Below are positions 31,181 through 42,337 of a stretch of DNA of 64,000 nucleotides, in pieces. The DNA is from Sphingomonas sp. 67-36 (lineage in GTDB: Bacteria > Pseudomonadota > Alphaproteobacteria > Sphingomonadales > Sphingomonadaceae), in assembly GCA_001897375.1 (NCBI GenBank), contig MKSU01000009.1, positions 1-64,000 of the forward strand, read 5' to 3'. The position numbers and the translations under genes are program-made. The stretch's first letter is position 1. Each line of letters starts with the position of its first letter. A model generated the notes under the pieces. It searched no databases. It was not told the origin of the DNA and worked only from the letters and a program-made list of their open reading frames with translations.

Positions 31181-32758
31181 ATGCCCAAGGTACTTATCAG
31201 CGACAAGATGGACCCCAAGGCCGCGCAGATCTTCCGCGAGCGCGGCGTGGAGGTGGACGAGATCACCGGCAAGACGCCGGAGGAGCTGAAGGCGATCATC
31301 GGCCAGTATGACGGCCTCGCCATCCGTTCCTCGACCAAGGTGACGAAGGAGATCCTCGACGCCGCGACCAACCTGAAGGTGGTCGGCCGCGCGGGGATCG
31401 GGGTCGATAACGTCGATATCCCCTCCGCCAGCGCCAAGGGCGTGGTGGTGATGAACACCCCGTTCGGCAATTCGATCACCACCGCCGAGCATGCCATCGC
31501 GCTGATGTTCGCGCTCGCCCGCCAGCTTCCCGAAGCCGACGCCTCGACGCAGGCCGGCAAGTGGGAGAAGAACCGCTTCATGGGCGTCGAGCTGACCAGC
31601 AAGACGCTCGGCCTGATCGGCGCGGGCAATATCGGCTCGATCGTCGCGGATCGCGCGCACGGCCTTCGGATGAAGGTTGTCGCCTATGATCCGTTCCTGA
31701 CGCCCGAGCGCGCGGTGGAGATGGGCGTGGAGAAGGTGACGCTGGACGAGCTGCTCGCCCGCGCCGACTTCATCACGCTGCACACCCCGCTCACCGACCA
31801 GACGCGCAACATCCTGTCGGCCGAGAATCTCGGCAAGACGAAGAAGGGCGTGCGCATCATCAATTGCGCGCGCGGCGGGCTGATCGACGAGGCGGCGCTG
31901 AAGGAAGGGCTGGATTCCGGCCATATCGCGGGCGCGGCGCTGGACGTGTTCGTCACCGAGCCGGCGAAGGACAGTCCGCTGTTCGGCACGCCCAACTTCG
32001 TCTCCACCCCGCATCTCGGCGCGTCCACCACGGAAGCGCAGGTGAACGTCGCGATCCAGGTGGCGGAGCAGATGGCGGATTATCTGGTGACGGGCGGCGT
32101 CACCAACGCGCTCAACGTGCCGAGCCTGAGCGCGGAGGAAGCGCCGAAGCTCAAGCCGTACATGGCGCTGGCCGAGAAGCTCGGCAGCCTCGTCGGACAG
32201 CTTTCGCACGGCGTGATCCCGCGCATCTCGATCCACACCGAGGGCGCGGCGGCGGAGCTGAACCCCAAGCCGATCGTCTCGGCGGTGCTGGCCGGCTTCC
32301 TGCGCACGCAGACCGACACGGTGAACATGGTCAACGCGCCGTTCCTCGCCCGCGAACGCGGCATCGAGGTGCGCGAGATCCGCACCGAGCGCGAGGGCGA
32401 TTACCACACGCTCGTCCGCGTCTCGGTCAAGACCGACGCCGGCGAACGCTCGGTGGCGGGCACGCTGTTCGGCGACGCCGCGCCGCGTCTGGTCGAGCTG
32501 TTCGGCATCAAGGTGGAGGCCGATCTTGCCGGCCACATGCTCTATGTCGTCAACGAGGACGCGCCCGGCTTCATCGGCCGCATCGGCACGCTGCTGGGCG
32601 AGGCCGGGGTCAACATCGGCACCTTCCATCTCGGCCGGCGTCAGGCGGGCGGCGAGGCGGTGCTGCTGCTCTCGGTCGATGACGAGGTGAGCGCCGACCT
32701 GCTCGCCAAGGTGAAGGCGCTGCCCGGCGTGAAGACCGCGATGGGCCTCGCGTTCTGA
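31181..32758 (+). CDS. serA: D-3-phosphoglycerate dehydrogenase (long form with ASB and ACT domains)
   Basis: A 525-residue first enzyme of serine synthesis. GRAGIGVDNVDIPSASAKGV, the NAD motif GLIGAGNIGSIVADRA, NCARGGLIDEAAL and PHLGASTTEAQ form the catalytic part. The intervening ASB domain and a C-terminal ACT domain (HMLYVVNEDAPGFIGRIGTLLGEAGVNIGTFHLGR) complete the type 1 layout. AAGGA precedes ATG 31181. It lies 120 bp after serC with a REP-like element in between. Confidence 0.97.
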   Translation: MPKVLISDKMDPKAAQIFRERGVEVDEITGKTPEELKAIIGQYDGLAIRSSTKVTKEILDAATNLKVVGRAGIGVDNVDIPSASAKGVVVMNTPFGNSITTAEHAIALMFALARQLPEADASTQAGKWEKNRFMGVELTSKTLGLIGAGNIGSIVADRAHGLRMKVVAYDPFLTPERAVEMGVEKVTLDELLARADFITLHTPLTDQTRNILSAENLGKTKKGVRIINCARGGLIDEAALKEGLDSGHIAGAALDVFVTEPAKDSPLFGTPNFVSTPHLGASTTEAQVNVAIQVAEQMADYLVTGGVTNALNVPSLSAEEAPKLKPYMALAEKLGSLVGQLSHGVIPRISIHTEGAAAELNPKPIVSAVLAGFLRTQTDTVNMVNAPFLARERGIEVREIRTEREGDYHTLVRVSVKTDAGERSVAGTLFGDAAPRLVELFGIKVEADLAGHMLYVVNEDAPGFIGRIGTLLGEAGVNIGTFHLGRRQAGGEAVLLLSVDDEVSADLLAKVKALPGVKTAMGLAF

Positions 32759-32771
32759 CAGCCGATCGGGA

Positions 32772-32832
32772 CCGGGCCTGCCGGAGGACTGTCCTTTCGC
32801 GGTGAGAAAGGGCAGGGGATCGGCAGGCCCGG
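32772..32832 (+). other. Long stem-loop between serA and hisZ
   Basis: CCGGGCCTGCCG (32772-32783) pairs perfectly with CGGCAGGCCCGG (32821-32832). Inside, 32789-32798 pairs with 32806-32815 apart from one G-U, leaving a 7-nt loop. No U-run follows, so it is not a standard terminator. It may be a processing site or regulatory RNA between serA and hisZ. Confidence 0.6.
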
Positions 32833-32853
32833 CCCCAACGGATTCGCACTATC

Positions 32854-33948
32854 ATGACCGCATTGCTCCCCGAAGGTTTCCGCGACACGCTTCCCCCGTT
32901 CGCCGATGCGGCGGCGGCGGTGGAGGCGCGGGCGCTCGGGGCGGCGGCGAGCCACGGTTACGAGCGCGCCGATCCGCCGCTCGCCGAGTTCGCCGACGGG
33001 CTTGGCTCGCGGCTGAAGGACGGCGGGCTTCGCAACGCGGTGCGCTTCGTCGATCCGGTGTCGCAGCGCACGCTGGCGATCCGGCCCGATCTCACCGCGC
33101 AGATCGCGCGGATCGCGGCGACGCGCATGGCGCACCATCCGCGCCCGGTGCGGCTGAGCTATGCCGGGCCGGTGCTCAAGCTGCGCGGCGACGCGCTCAA
33201 TCCCGCGCGCGAGGCGCGGCAGATCGGGGCGGAGTTGATCGGCCTCGATTCGGTCGCGGCGGCGCGCGAGGTGGTGACGGTCGCGGTCGATGCGCTGGAG
33301 GCGGCGGGCGCGAGCGGCATCTCGATCGACTTCACGCTGCCCGATCTGGTCGATGCGATGGCGGCGACGCTGCCGGTCGCGGACGTTGATGCCCTGCGTG
33401 AGCGGCTCGATGCCAAGGACGCGGGTGGCGTGGCCGCGCTCGCGCCCGATTACCTGCCGCTGATCGCCGCCGCCGGGCCGTTCCCGGATGCGCTGGAGCG
33501 GCTGCGCGCGTTCGACACGCACGGCATCCTCGCCTCGCGCATCGCGGGGCTGGGCGAGATCGTCGATTCGCTGGGCGACCGCGTGCAGCTCACGCTCGAC
33601 CCGACCGAGCGGCACGGCTTCGAATATCAGACGTGGCTCGGTTTCTCGCTGTTCGTGAAGGGCGTCGATCGTGAGGTCGGGCGCGGCGGCACCTATCGCA
33701 TCGTGCGCGAGGACGGCGCGGAGGAAATGGCGACGGGCTTCTCGCTCTACGCCGATGCGCTGGTCGGCGCGGTGGCGCCGGAGCGGCGGCGGCTGTTCCT
33801 GCCGCACGGCACGCCCGCCGCAGAGGGCGCGGGGATGCGCGCCGCCGGCTGGGTAACGGTCGCCGCGCTGGAGGCAGAGGACACGCCGGAGGCGCAACTC
33901 TGCACGCATATCCTCGATCGCGGGGAGGCGCGGCCGCTCGGCGGTTGA
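32854..33948 (+). CDS. hisZ: ATP phosphoribosyltransferase regulatory subunit
   Basis: A 364-residue HisRS-like paralogue without aminoacylation function. [44 protein letters not shown] and GRGGTYRIV match HisZ. HisZ partners the short form of HisG in the first step of histidine synthesis. hisG is not in the window. Placement between serA and purA is what I recall from sphingomonads. The C-terminus has low similarity to histidyl-tRNA synthetase, as expected. Confidence 0.88.
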   Translation: MTALLPEGFRDTLPPFADAAAAVEARALGAAASHGYERADPPLAEFADGLGSRLKDGGLRNAVRFVDPVSQRTLAIRPDLTAQIARIAATRMAHHPRPVRLSYAGPVLKLRGDALNPAREARQIGAELIGLDSVAAAREVVTVAVDALEAAGASGISIDFTLPDLVDAMAATLPVADVDALRERLDAKDAGGVAALAPDYLPLIAAAGPFPDALERLRAFDTHGILASRIAGLGEIVDSLGDRVQLTLDPTERHGFEYQTWLGFSLFVKGVDREVGRGGTYRIVREDGAEEMATGFSLYADALVGAVAPERRRLFLPHGTPAAEGAGMRAAGWVTVAALEAEDTPEAQLCTHILDRGEARPLGG

Positions 33949-34000
33949 CAGCCCGTGCCGCGCACGGCTACCGGCGCGGCGAAAATCTGCACACATCCTC

Positions 34001-34024
34001 GCGCCGAGTCCTGTCGAAGGGCGC
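34001..34024. repeat. Degenerate REP-like element before purA
   Basis: GCGCCGAGTCCTGTCGAAGGGCGC has GCGCC/GGGCGC ends and the TGTCGAAG core of the element at 31075. It is shorter and lacks the CTGAGCT part. Confidence 0.4.
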
Positions 34025-34057
34025 GTGGGTCCCCTCGGCAGGGGGAGTATTGTATCC

Positions 34058-35347
<1,290 letters not shown>

Positions 35348-35360
35348 CCCACAAGACAAA

Positions 35361-35390
35361 GGGGCCGGCGGACCGAAATCCGCCGACCCC
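35361..35390. terminator. Terminator between purA and the Pro/Thr-rich gene
   Basis: GGGGCCGGCGGA (35361-35372) pairs with TCCGCCGACCCC (35379-35390) with one mismatch and a 6-nt loop. On the minus strand it is followed by TTTGTCTTG, so it best terminates the minus-strand gene, but it also follows purA. Confidence 0.65.
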
Positions 35391-35413
35391 TCCGGGAGAA
35401 TCCCGTTAGCCGA

Positions 35414-35710
35414 TCAGAGACGCGGTGGCGTCGGGCTGGTCGGCGCGGGATCGGGAGCCGGCGCCGGTTCCGGCGTGGTGGTGGCCGGCGGCATGGTGGA
35501 AGCCGGCGGCATGGTGGTCGCCGGGTCGCTCGCGGCTGGCGGTGTGGTCGTGTCCGCCGGGGCCGCCTCCGGGGCGCTCATCGTCTCGTGATGCTTCTTG
35601 CCCTTCTTGTGCTTGGCGGAGGTGGTCGGCTGATCGTCGGGAGCGGACTGCGCCACCGCGACTGCCGGAAGGACAAGGGCGCCGGCGGCGAGGATGTGGA
35701 TGAATTTCAT
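35414..35710 (-). CDS. Small exported Pro/Thr/Ala-rich protein
   Basis: A 98-residue protein: signal peptide (MKFIHILAAGALVLPAVAVAQ), a short basic patch (KHKKGKKHH), then a Pro/Thr/Ala/Met-rich tail with MPPA repeats. GGAGAAG lies before the start. Low complexity gives no family. It could be a small envelope-associated protein. Confidence 0.65.
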   Translation of the reverse strand: MKFIHILAAGALVLPAVAVAQSAPDDQPTTSAKHKKGKKHHETMSAPEAAPADTTTPPAASDPATTMPPASTMPPATTTPEPAPAPDPAPTSPTPPRL

Positions 35711-35836
35711 AAAATCTTCTCCTGGTGCTCCCCTGTTGTAAGGATCAATATAAGGAGAAAATCCGGGGCGTAGTGTCGTCTGGCCTCGATCCCGCCACCA
35801 TTCGGCCCGGTGATTCCGGTGAGAAATATTATTGCA

Positions 35837-35855
35837 GCGATGAAATGTTCATCGC
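35837..35855 (-). terminator. Hairpin after aroC in an AT-rich spacer
   Basis: GCGATGAA (35837-35844) and TTCATCGC (35848-35855) form a perfect 8-bp stem with a 3-nt loop, about 70 bp past aroC, followed on the minus strand by AATAATATTTCTC. The surrounding 35711-35925 spacer is AT-rich for this genome and shows no gene; it also holds the promoter of the small minus-strand gene. Confidence 0.45.
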
Positions 35856-35925
35856 CGAGGATGAAGCGATTATTAACCGTTGTTCATAATAATGATTCGT
35901 TTTTCTTGGCGGAACTGATCGTGCT

Positions 35926-36996
35926 TCAGCCGCCGCATTGCGCGCGATGCAGCAATGCCTGATCGGCCAGCACCAGCGCGACCATCGCCTCCACCACCGG
36001 CACGCCGCGAATGCCGACGCAGGGATCGTGACGCCCTCTGGTGGCGATCTCGCTCGCCTCACCCTCGCGGGTGATCGTCTCCACCGGCGTCAGGATCGAA
36101 CTGGTCGGCTTGAACGCGACGCGCAGCCGCAAGGGCTGGCCGGTCGAGATGCCGCCCGCGATCCCACCGGCGTGGTTGGCCAGGAAATGCGGGCCGCCGT
36201 TGCCGGGGCGCATCGCATCGGCGTTCTCCTCGCCGGTCAGCGCGGCGGCCGCGAAACCGTCCCCGATCTCCACGCCCTTCACCGCGTTGATCGACATGCA
36301 GGCGGCGGCCAGTTCGCTGTCCAGCTTGGCATAGAGCGGCGCGCCCCAGCCGGGCGGCACGCCGGTCGCCTCGCATGCGACGATCGCGCCGAGCGAGGAG
36401 CCGGCCTTGCGCGCGGCGTCCACCTTCGCCTCCCAGCGCCGCGCGGCGGCGGCATCGGGGCAGAAGAAGGCGTTGCGGTCGATCTCCGCGTCGTCGAACG
36501 CGGGCAGGTCGATCGTGTCGCCGCCGATCGCCTCGACCCATGCGCGGATGCGGACCTCAGGCACCACCAGTCGCGCCACCGCGCCGGCCGCGACGCGCGC
36601 CGCCGTCTCGCGTGCGGAAGAACGGCCGCCACCGCGATAGTCGCGGAAGCCGTATTTCGCGTCATAGGCGTAATCGGCATGGCCGGGGCGATAGGCGCGC
36701 GCGACTTCCGAATAATCCTTCGATCGCTGGTCGACATTCTCGATCATCAGGCTGATCGGCGTGCCGGTGGTGCGGCCCTCGAACGTGCCGGAGAGGATGC
36801 GTACCTGATCCGGTTCGCGCCGCTGCGTGGTGAAGCGTGACTGGCCGGGGCGGCGCTTGTCGAGCCACGGCTGGATATCGTCCTCGGTTATCGCGATCCC
36901 CGGTGGGCAGCCGTCCACCACCGCGCCCAGCGCCGGGCCATGGCTCTCGCCCCAGGTGGTGAAGCGGAAGACGCGGCCGAAGGTGTTGAAGCTCAC
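35926..36996 (-). CDS. aroC: Chorismate synthase
   Basis: A 356-residue FMN-dependent enzyme making chorismate from [28 protein letters not shown] at the N-terminus, [19 protein letters not shown] in the middle and [19 protein letters not shown] at the end are the three signatures. The start is GTG 36996, one base after the stop of the acetyltransferase gene, with GGGGG upstream. It is the last gene of the run from purD to aroC. Confidence 0.96.
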   Translation of the reverse strand: MSFNTFGRVFRFTTWGESHGPALGAVVDGCPPGIAITEDDIQPWLDKRRPGQSRFTTQRREPDQVRILSGTFEGRTTGTPISLMIENVDQRSKDYSEVARAYRPGHADYAYDAKYGFRDYRGGGRSSARETAARVAAGAVARLVVPEVRIRAWVEAIGGDTIDLPAFDDAEIDRNAFFCPDAAAARRWEAKVDAARKAGSSLGAIVACEATGVPPGWGAPLYAKLDSELAAACMSINAVKGVEIGDGFAAAALTGEENADAMRPGNGGPHFLANHAGGIAGGISTGQPLRLRVAFKPTSSILTPVETITREGEASEIATRGRHDPCVGIRGVPVVEAMVALVLADQALLHRAQCGG

Positions 36997-36997
36997 C

Positions 36998-37519
36998 CTA
37001 TACCCCCAATCGCGCGAAGGCCGGCGCGTGACGCGCTTCCTCGCGCACACCGCACGGGACGAGGCCGCCCTGCAACGGCAGCGCCATGAAATAATCGCCA
37101 GCATAGGGCGAGGCGAAGTTGCGCGCCACTGCCGCGTCATAGCCGAAGCGGCCGTAATAGTCCGGCTCGCCGAGTACGAAGCTCAGCACGACGCCCTCCG
37201 CCTCAAGCCGGTCGTGCCCGGCGCGTACCAAAACCTCCGCCACGCCCTGTCGCCGGTAAGGCGCGGCAACGGCCAGCGGGGCGAGCGCAACGGCGGCCAC
37301 CTGCTTGCCCGCCACCGTCACCTCCATCCGGCTGAACACGATCGCGCCCGCCAACGCGTCCGCCGCATCGTCCTGTGCGACAAGGGTGAGCACCATGTCG
37401 CCATCCATGCACAGGTCGCGCACCAAAGTCGCTTCGTCGGGCGCGGGGAAGCTTTCGCGCAGCAGCGCGTCGATCGCGGCCACGTCCTCGGCGCGGGCGG
37501 GGCGGACGGTGACGGTCAT
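36998..37519 (-). CDS. GNAT-family N-acetyltransferase (YhbS-like)
   Basis: A 173-residue acetyltransferase. [27 protein letters not shown] contains the Q/RxxGxG/A acetyl-CoA loop, and [19 protein letters not shown] is typical of the YhbS group. The substrate is unknown. It lies 3 bp after fabI and 1 bp before aroC, so it is almost certainly co-transcribed with both. Confidence 0.88.
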   Translation of the reverse strand: MTVTVRPARAEDVAAIDALLRESFPAPDEATLVRDLCMDGDMVLTLVAQDDAADALAGAIVFSRMEVTVAGKQVAAVALAPLAVAAPYRRQGVAEVLVRAGHDRLEAEGVVLSFVLGEPDYYGRFGYDAAVARNFASPYAGDYFMALPLQGGLVPCGVREEARHAPAFARLGV

Positions 37520-37522
37520 GCG

Positions 37523-38350
37523 TCAGGCCAGCGCGATGTCTGGCGCATCCTCCGCCTTCATGCCGATCACGTTATAGCCCGCGTCGACATGGTGGATCTC
37601 GCCGGTCACGCCGCTGGAAAGGTCGGACAGCATATAGAGGGCCGCGCCGCCGACATCCTCGATCGTCACGGTGCGGCGCATCGGGGAGTTCAGCTCGTTC
37701 CATTTCAGGATATAATTGAAATCGCCGATCCCGCGCGCGGCGAGCGTCTGGATCGGGCCGGCGGAAATCGCGTTGATGCGGATGTTCTCCGGCCCGAGAT
37801 CGACCGCGAGATATTTCACGCTGGTCTCCAGCGCCGCCTTGGCGACCCCCATGACGTTATAATGCGGGATGACCTTTTCCGCGCCGTAATAAGTGAGCGT
37901 CAGGATCGATCCGCCCTCCGGCATCATCGCCCGCGCGCGCTGCGCCACCGCGACCAGCGAATAGGCGGAGATGTTCATCGTCATCAGGAAATTGTCGAGC
38001 GTCGTGTCGTAATAGCGCCCGCGAAGCTGCGACTTGTCGGAAAAGCCGATGGCGTGGACGACGAAATCGATCGTCGGCCACACTTCCGCCAGCCTCGCGA
38101 AGGTGGCGTCGAGCGCCGCCATGTCGGACACGTCGCAATCGAGCAGCAACGGCCCGTTCGCGCCCGTGCCGCCGCTGTTGCCGAGCGATTCGGCGAGCGG
38201 GCGCACGCGCTTCTCCATCGCCTCGCCCTGATAGCTGAAGGCAAGCTCCGCGCCCGCCTCGCTCAATTTCTTCGCGATTCCCCATGCCAGTGACTTGTCG
38301 TTCGCGAGGCCCATAATCAGCCCGCGCTTTCCGGCCATCAATCCGCTCAC
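37523..38350 (-). CDS. fabI: Enoyl-[acyl-carrier-protein] reductase (NADH)
   Basis: A 275-residue short-chain dehydrogenase of fatty-acid synthesis. GLIMGLANDKSLAWGIA binds NADH; the active Tyr and Lys are in HYNVMGVAK (Y-x6-K), the FabI spacing. NISAYSLVAVAQRA and INAISAGPIQTLAA are further FabI marks. The GTG start 38350 overlaps the upstream stop as GTGA; ATG 38338 (MAGKRGLIMG) is an alternative. The end converges into the acetyltransferase start. Confidence 0.95.
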   Translation of the reverse strand: MSGLMAGKRGLIMGLANDKSLAWGIAKKLSEAGAELAFSYQGEAMEKRVRPLAESLGNSGGTGANGPLLLDCDVSDMAALDATFARLAEVWPTIDFVVHAIGFSDKSQLRGRYYDTTLDNFLMTMNISAYSLVAVAQRARAMMPEGGSILTLTYYGAEKVIPHYNVMGVAKAALETSVKYLAVDLGPENIRINAISAGPIQTLAARGIGDFNYILKWNELNSPMRRTVTIEDVGGAALYMLSDLSSGVTGEIHHVDAGYNVIGMKAEDAPDIALA

Positions 38351-39303
38351 GGTCCCGCCTTCTCTTCTTGCTCGGACGCGTCCTCTAGCCTCGTTTCAGG
38401 CGGTTCCGCCAGTGCCGCGTTGAGGTGCGCGCCGAATACCAGCCCCAGCCCGATCAGATAGAAGAACAGCAGCGTCACCACCACGCCGGCGAGGCTGCCA
38501 TAGGTCAGGCTGTAGCCGCCGAACTGCGCGAGGAGGAGCGGCAGCACCGCCGTCATCCCTACCCACCAGATCGCGGTGAATAGCGCGCCGGGCCATTTGC
38601 GGTCGCCGGTGTAGCGGTATTTCGACGGGGTGACGAAATAGAACAGCATGAACAGCGCGCCGAACATCACCACGCCGGGGATCGCGCGGCTGATCCCGAT
38701 CCAGCCGGCGACGTCCTGCGCCCAGGGGATCAGGCGATAGACGAACTGCTCGGCGGCGGTGAGCAGGCCCTGCACGAGGAACGAGATCAGCACGAGCACC
38801 ACCGACACGACGATGCCGAACGACAGCCCCAGCCGCGCGCGCCAGATCGGCTGCGTGCTTTTCGTGCCATAGGCCTGGCGGAAGATCTCGCGGATCGTCT
38901 CGACGAAGCTGCCGACCGTCCATAGCCCGACCAGCGCGCCGAGCCACAGCAACGATCCGGTGCGCGCGGTCAGCACGTCGTGGATCGGCTTGCGCAGGAT
39001 ATCGGAAACGTCGGGCGGCAGGACGTGGAGAAACGAGGCGACCGCCATCTGGATATGGTCGTTCTCACCCAGCGCGGAAAGCACCGCCGCCGCGACGATG
39101 AAGAACGGGAACACCGCCATCAGCGCCAGATAGGCGAGGTTGCCGGCGTGCATGAAGCCGACGGTATAGACGCCGTTGGCGGCGCGCTTCAGCACCTCCA
39201 GCGCGCGATTGCCCGATTCCAGCTCCGAAAGCTCGCCGCGAAGCGCGCCGTGGAAGCGTTCCGCCCGCGCCTCCGGTGTCAGCGTGTTCGTGACATCGTC
39301 CAA
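38347..39303 (-). CDS. YihY/BrkB-family inner membrane protein
   Basis: A 318-residue polytopic membrane protein with about six helices. FMHAGNLAYLALMAVFPFFIVAAAVLS, LWTVGSFVETIREIFRQAYGT, and GSLAGVVVTLLFFYLIGLGLVFGAHLNA are the YihY/UPF0761 marks. The old RNase BN name is wrong for the family; the function is unresolved. Its stop overlaps the fabI GTG. It lies 28 bp after the DnaJ-like gene. Confidence 0.9.
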   Translation of the reverse strand: MDDVTNTLTPEARAERFHGALRGELSELESGNRALEVLKRAANGVYTVGFMHAGNLAYLALMAVFPFFIVAAAVLSALGENDHIQMAVASFLHVLPPDVSDILRKPIHDVLTARTGSLLWLGALVGLWTVGSFVETIREIFRQAYGTKSTQPIWRARLGLSFGIVVSVVLVLISFLVQGLLTAAEQFVYRLIPWAQDVAGWIGISRAIPGVVMFGALFMLFYFVTPSKYRYTGDRKWPGALFTAIWWVGMTAVLPLLLAQFGGYSLTYGSLAGVVVTLLFFYLIGLGLVFGAHLNAALAEPPETRLEDASEQEEKAGP

Positions 39304-39331
39304 CCGCGCTCCCCTTTTTCGGCTCCGGTTA

Positions 39332-40276
39332 TCAGACGCCCATCGCCGCGCGCGGGTTCCCCCCGCCGTCCCAGCCTTCCACGAACTGTTTGAGCGCGGC
39401 GTCGTTCGCCGGCAGGTCCACCATCAGCGTGACGAGCTGGTCGCCGCGCCCGCCACCTTTCTTGTGGAAGCCCTTGCCCTTGAGGCGCAATACCTTGCCG
39501 GAGGTCGAGCCGGCCGGGACGGTGAGCATCACCGGCTTCTCGACGGTCGGCACCTTCACCGGCCCGCCCAGCACCGCCTCGCCGAGCGTGACGGGCAGGT
39601 CGAGCCGCACGTCGTCGCCGTCGCGGGTGAAGAAACGGTGCGGCACCACCTCGATCGTGACGATCGCGTCGCCCGCACCGCCCGGCCCCGCCTCGCCCTT
39701 GCCGGAGAGGCGCATCTGCGTCCCGTCCTCGACCCCGGCGGGGAGCTTGAGGTCGATGGTCTTGCCGTCGCCGAGCGTGATGCGCTGCGGCGCGAGCGCG
39801 GCGGCGTCGACGAACGGCACGCGCAGGCGATAGGCGACGTTCGCGCCCTTGGGCGGGGGCTGGCGCCGGCCGAAGCCGCTGGCGAACCCGCCGCCGCCAC
39901 CGCCGCCACCGCGCCCGCCGAACAGGCCCTCAAAGATGTCGGACATGTCGACGCCTTCGCCGTCGCCGCCGAACTCGAAACCCTGCGAGCGGAAGCCGCC
40001 GCCGCCACCACCACCGCGCCCGCCGGCGAACCCCGCGCCGAACGGTGAGGTGGGATTGCCGTCCGCGTCGATCTCGCCGCGATCGAAGCGCGCGCGCTTC
40101 TCCTTGTCGGTCAGCAGGTCATAGGCCGACGTCACCTGGCTGAAACGCTCGGCGGCCTTGGGATTGTCCTTGTTGCGATCGGGATGCAGCTCTTTCGCGA
40201 GCTTGCGATACGCCTTCTTGATGTCCGCTTCGGAAGCGCCGCGCGCGACACCCAGCGTCGAATATGGATCGGCCAT
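39332..40276 (-). CDS. DnaJ-like co-chaperone without zinc finger (CbpA type)
   Basis: A 314-residue J-protein. Residues 4-68 form the J domain with HPD at HPDRN; a Gly-rich linker spans about 80-136; two DnaJ C-terminal beta domains follow (VEDGTQMRLSGKGEAGPGG and SGKVLRLKGKGFHKKGGGRGDQLV). There is no CxxCxGxG zinc region, so it is CbpA/DjlA-like and not DnaJ proper. It likely stimulates a DnaK ATPase. GGGG precedes the start. Confidence 0.92.
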   Translation of the reverse strand: MADPYSTLGVARGASEADIKKAYRKLAKELHPDRNKDNPKAAERFSQVTSAYDLLTDKEKRARFDRGEIDADGNPTSPFGAGFAGGRGGGGGGGFRSQGFEFGGDGEGVDMSDIFEGLFGGRGGGGGGGGFASGFGRRQPPPKGANVAYRLRVPFVDAAALAPQRITLGDGKTIDLKLPAGVEDGTQMRLSGKGEAGPGGAGDAIVTIEVVPHRFFTRDGDDVRLDLPVTLGEAVLGGPVKVPTVEKPVMLTVPAGSTSGKVLRLKGKGFHKKGGGRGDQLVTLMVDLPANDAALKQFVEGWDGGGNPRAAMGV

Positions 40277-40346
40277 CGAATCCCCGTTGGTGTGTTACCC
40301 GACTATGTGGGACGGAGAAGGCGCGAGCGCAATGAGCATCGATGGC

Positions 40347-41030
40347 TCACAGCTTCCCGAACGCAGCCTCGAACCCGGCGCGGTCGCCGGCAGCGAGGAA
40401 GCGGGCCTGCTCGATCCAGCGATCGCGCTTCATCCGGCCGGTGAACGGGCCGAGCCGCGCGTCGAGCGCCTCGGCCTCCGCCGCATCGAGCGCGGCCAAC
40501 TGGCCGACCGTGGTGATGCCAAGTTCCGTCAGTCGCTCCGCCAGCTTCGGCCCCAGTCCCTTGAGCTGGGTGATCGGGCCGTCGGCGGGCGAAGGACCCG
40601 CAGGCTCGGACTCAGGCTCAGGTTCGGGCGGCCCGGCCGGCGCGGACGCCGCTTCCACCGCCGGGGAAGCCTCCAGCGGACCGGCCGCCGCGATCGGCTC
40701 GTCGGCGAGCGGCGCGGGATCGGGCGCCGCTTCCTCCTCGACGGGCGGTGGTGCGGGCGGCTCGGGCGCAAGCGGCGGAGGTGGGGGGGCCACCGGCAGC
40801 GGCGGCGCGGGCGGCGCGGCGTCGACCGGCGGCTTCGCGGCGGCGCGGGTACGGGCGGCGGCCTTGCGATCCTGCTCGGCGGCCAGTTCCTCGATCCGTT
40901 CGGCGGCGGCGCGCTGGCGCTTCAGGTGCATGCCCCACAGGATGCCGATGATCGTCAGCACCGCGACCACCGCGATCAGCGCGAGCACAATCGTCGTCAG
41001 CGTGCCGGTGTCTGTCACTCGTGGCCCCAT
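40347..41030 (-). CDS. Membrane-anchored protein with helix-hairpin-helix domain
   Basis: A 227-residue protein. Residues 10-34 are a membrane helix, followed by a charged stretch and a long Pro/Ala/Glu-rich linker (about 65-150). The C-terminus (ITQLKGLGPKLAERLTELGITTVGQLAALD) is a helix-hairpin-helix module like those in predicted flap-endonuclease-like or DUF4332-type proteins. GGAGCACGAC precedes the ATG. It may bind nucleic acid or protein at the membrane; function unknown. Confidence 0.75.
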   Translation of the reverse strand: MGPRVTDTGTLTTIVLALIAVVAVLTIIGILWGMHLKRQRAAAERIEELAAEQDRKAAARTRAAAKPPVDAAPPAPPLPVAPPPPPLAPEPPAPPPVEEEAAPDPAPLADEPIAAAGPLEASPAVEAASAPAGPPEPEPESEPAGPSPADGPITQLKGLGPKLAERLTELGITTVGQLAALDAAEAEALDARLGPFTGRMKRDRWIEQARFLAAGDRAGFEAAFGKL

Positions 41031-41086
41031 GTCGTGCTCCCGTGTCCGTGCCGAGCCTTACTCGCGTACCCGCGCCTGTCCAGCGG

Positions 41087-42337
41087 TCAGATCGCGCTCC
41101 AGCCGATGTCGCGGCGGCAGAAACCGTCCGGGAAGTCAATCGCATCGACCGCGCGATAGGCGGCGGCCTGTGCGCTTTTCACGTCCGGACCGCTCGCGGT
41201 GACGGCGAGCACGCGGCCGCCGCTCGCCACCAGCCTGCCATCCGCTTCCTTCGTGCCGGCTTGGAACACGATCGCGCCGGTCGCCTCCGCCGCGTCGATC
41301 CCGCCGATCGCGCCGCCGGTGACGGGCGTGCCCGGATAGCCCTTCGCCGCCATCACCACCGTCAGGGCAACTTCCGGCGAGAAGGCGGGTTCCGGCTGGT
41401 CGGCCAGCCGCCCTTCCGCCACCGCCAGCAGCAGCTCCACCAGATCGCCGGTGAAGCGCATCATCAGCACCTGGCATTCGGGATCGCCGAAGCGAACATT
41501 ATATTCGATCAGCTTCGGGCCGTCCGCCGTCAGCATCAGTCCGGCGTAGAGTACGCCGACATAGGGCGTTCCGGCCTCCGCCAGCGCGTCGATCGTCGGG
41601 CGGACGATCTCGCCCAGCGCGCGCTCCTCCAGTTCCGGCGTCAGCACCGCGGCGGGGCTGTAGGCGCCCATACCGCCGGTGTTCGGCCCGGTATCGCCCT
41701 CGCCGACGCGCTTGTGGTCCTGCGCCGAGCCGAACGCGGCGGTGACGGTGCCGTCGGAGAGGACGAACAGGCTCGCTTCCGGTCCTTCCAGCATCTCCTC
41801 GATCACCGCTTCGGCCGGGCCGTCGGCGAACAGCGCCGCGATCGCCGCCTCCGCCTCGGCGCGGGTCTGCGCCACCGTCACGCCCTTGCCGGCGGCGAGG
41901 CCATCCGCCTTGATGACGCATTTCTCGCCGAAATCGTCGAGCGTGGCGAGCGCGCCATTCTTGCTCGTCACGCGGAAATAACGCGCGGTGGGGATGCCGA
42001 CGCGGGCGCACAGATCCTTGGTGAAGCCCTTCGACCCTTCGAGCTGCGCCGCCGCGCGGCCCGGGCCGAACACGGGTACGCCGATCGCGCGGATATTGTC
42101 GGCCAGCCCCTCGACCAGCGGCGCTTCCGGCCCGATCACCACCAGCTTGATGTGCTCGCGGCGGCAGAAGTCGATCACCGCGCGGTGATCCGTCACGTCG
42201 AGCGCGGCGATCGTCGCATGTCGCGCGATGCCGGGGTTGCCGGGCGCGGCGAACAGGGTATCGAGCATCGGCGATTGCGCCAGCTTCCACGCCAGCGCAT
42301 GTTCACGTCCACCAGAGCCGATCAGCAATACATTCAA
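41087..42337 (-). CDS. purD: Phosphoribosylamine-glycine ligase
   Basis: A 416-residue ATP-grasp enzyme, second step of purine synthesis. [39 protein letters not shown] and [19 protein letters not shown] are its signatures. The start codon is TTG 42337 with AGGGA upstream; no in-frame ATG or GTG gives the [14 protein letters not shown] start. Its first codon overlaps the divergent xseA ATG by one base. It begins the minus-strand run down to aroC. Confidence 0.95.
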   Translation of the reverse strand: MNVLLIGSGGREHALAWKLAQSPMLDTLFAAPGNPGIARHATIAALDVTDHRAVIDFCRREHIKLVVIGPEAPLVEGLADNIRAIGVPVFGPGRAAAQLEGSKGFTKDLCARVGIPTARYFRVTSKNGALATLDDFGEKCVIKADGLAAGKGVTVAQTRAEAEAAIAALFADGPAEAVIEEMLEGPEASLFVLSDGTVTAAFGSAQDHKRVGEGDTGPNTGGMGAYSPAAVLTPELEERALGEIVRPTIDALAEAGTPYVGVLYAGLMLTADGPKLIEYNVRFGDPECQVLMMRFTGDLVELLLAVAEGRLADQPEPAFSPEVALTVVMAAKGYPGTPVTGGAIGGIDAAEATGAIVFQAGTKEADGRLVASGGRVLAVTASGPDVKSAQAAAYRAVDAIDFPDGFCRRDIGWSAI

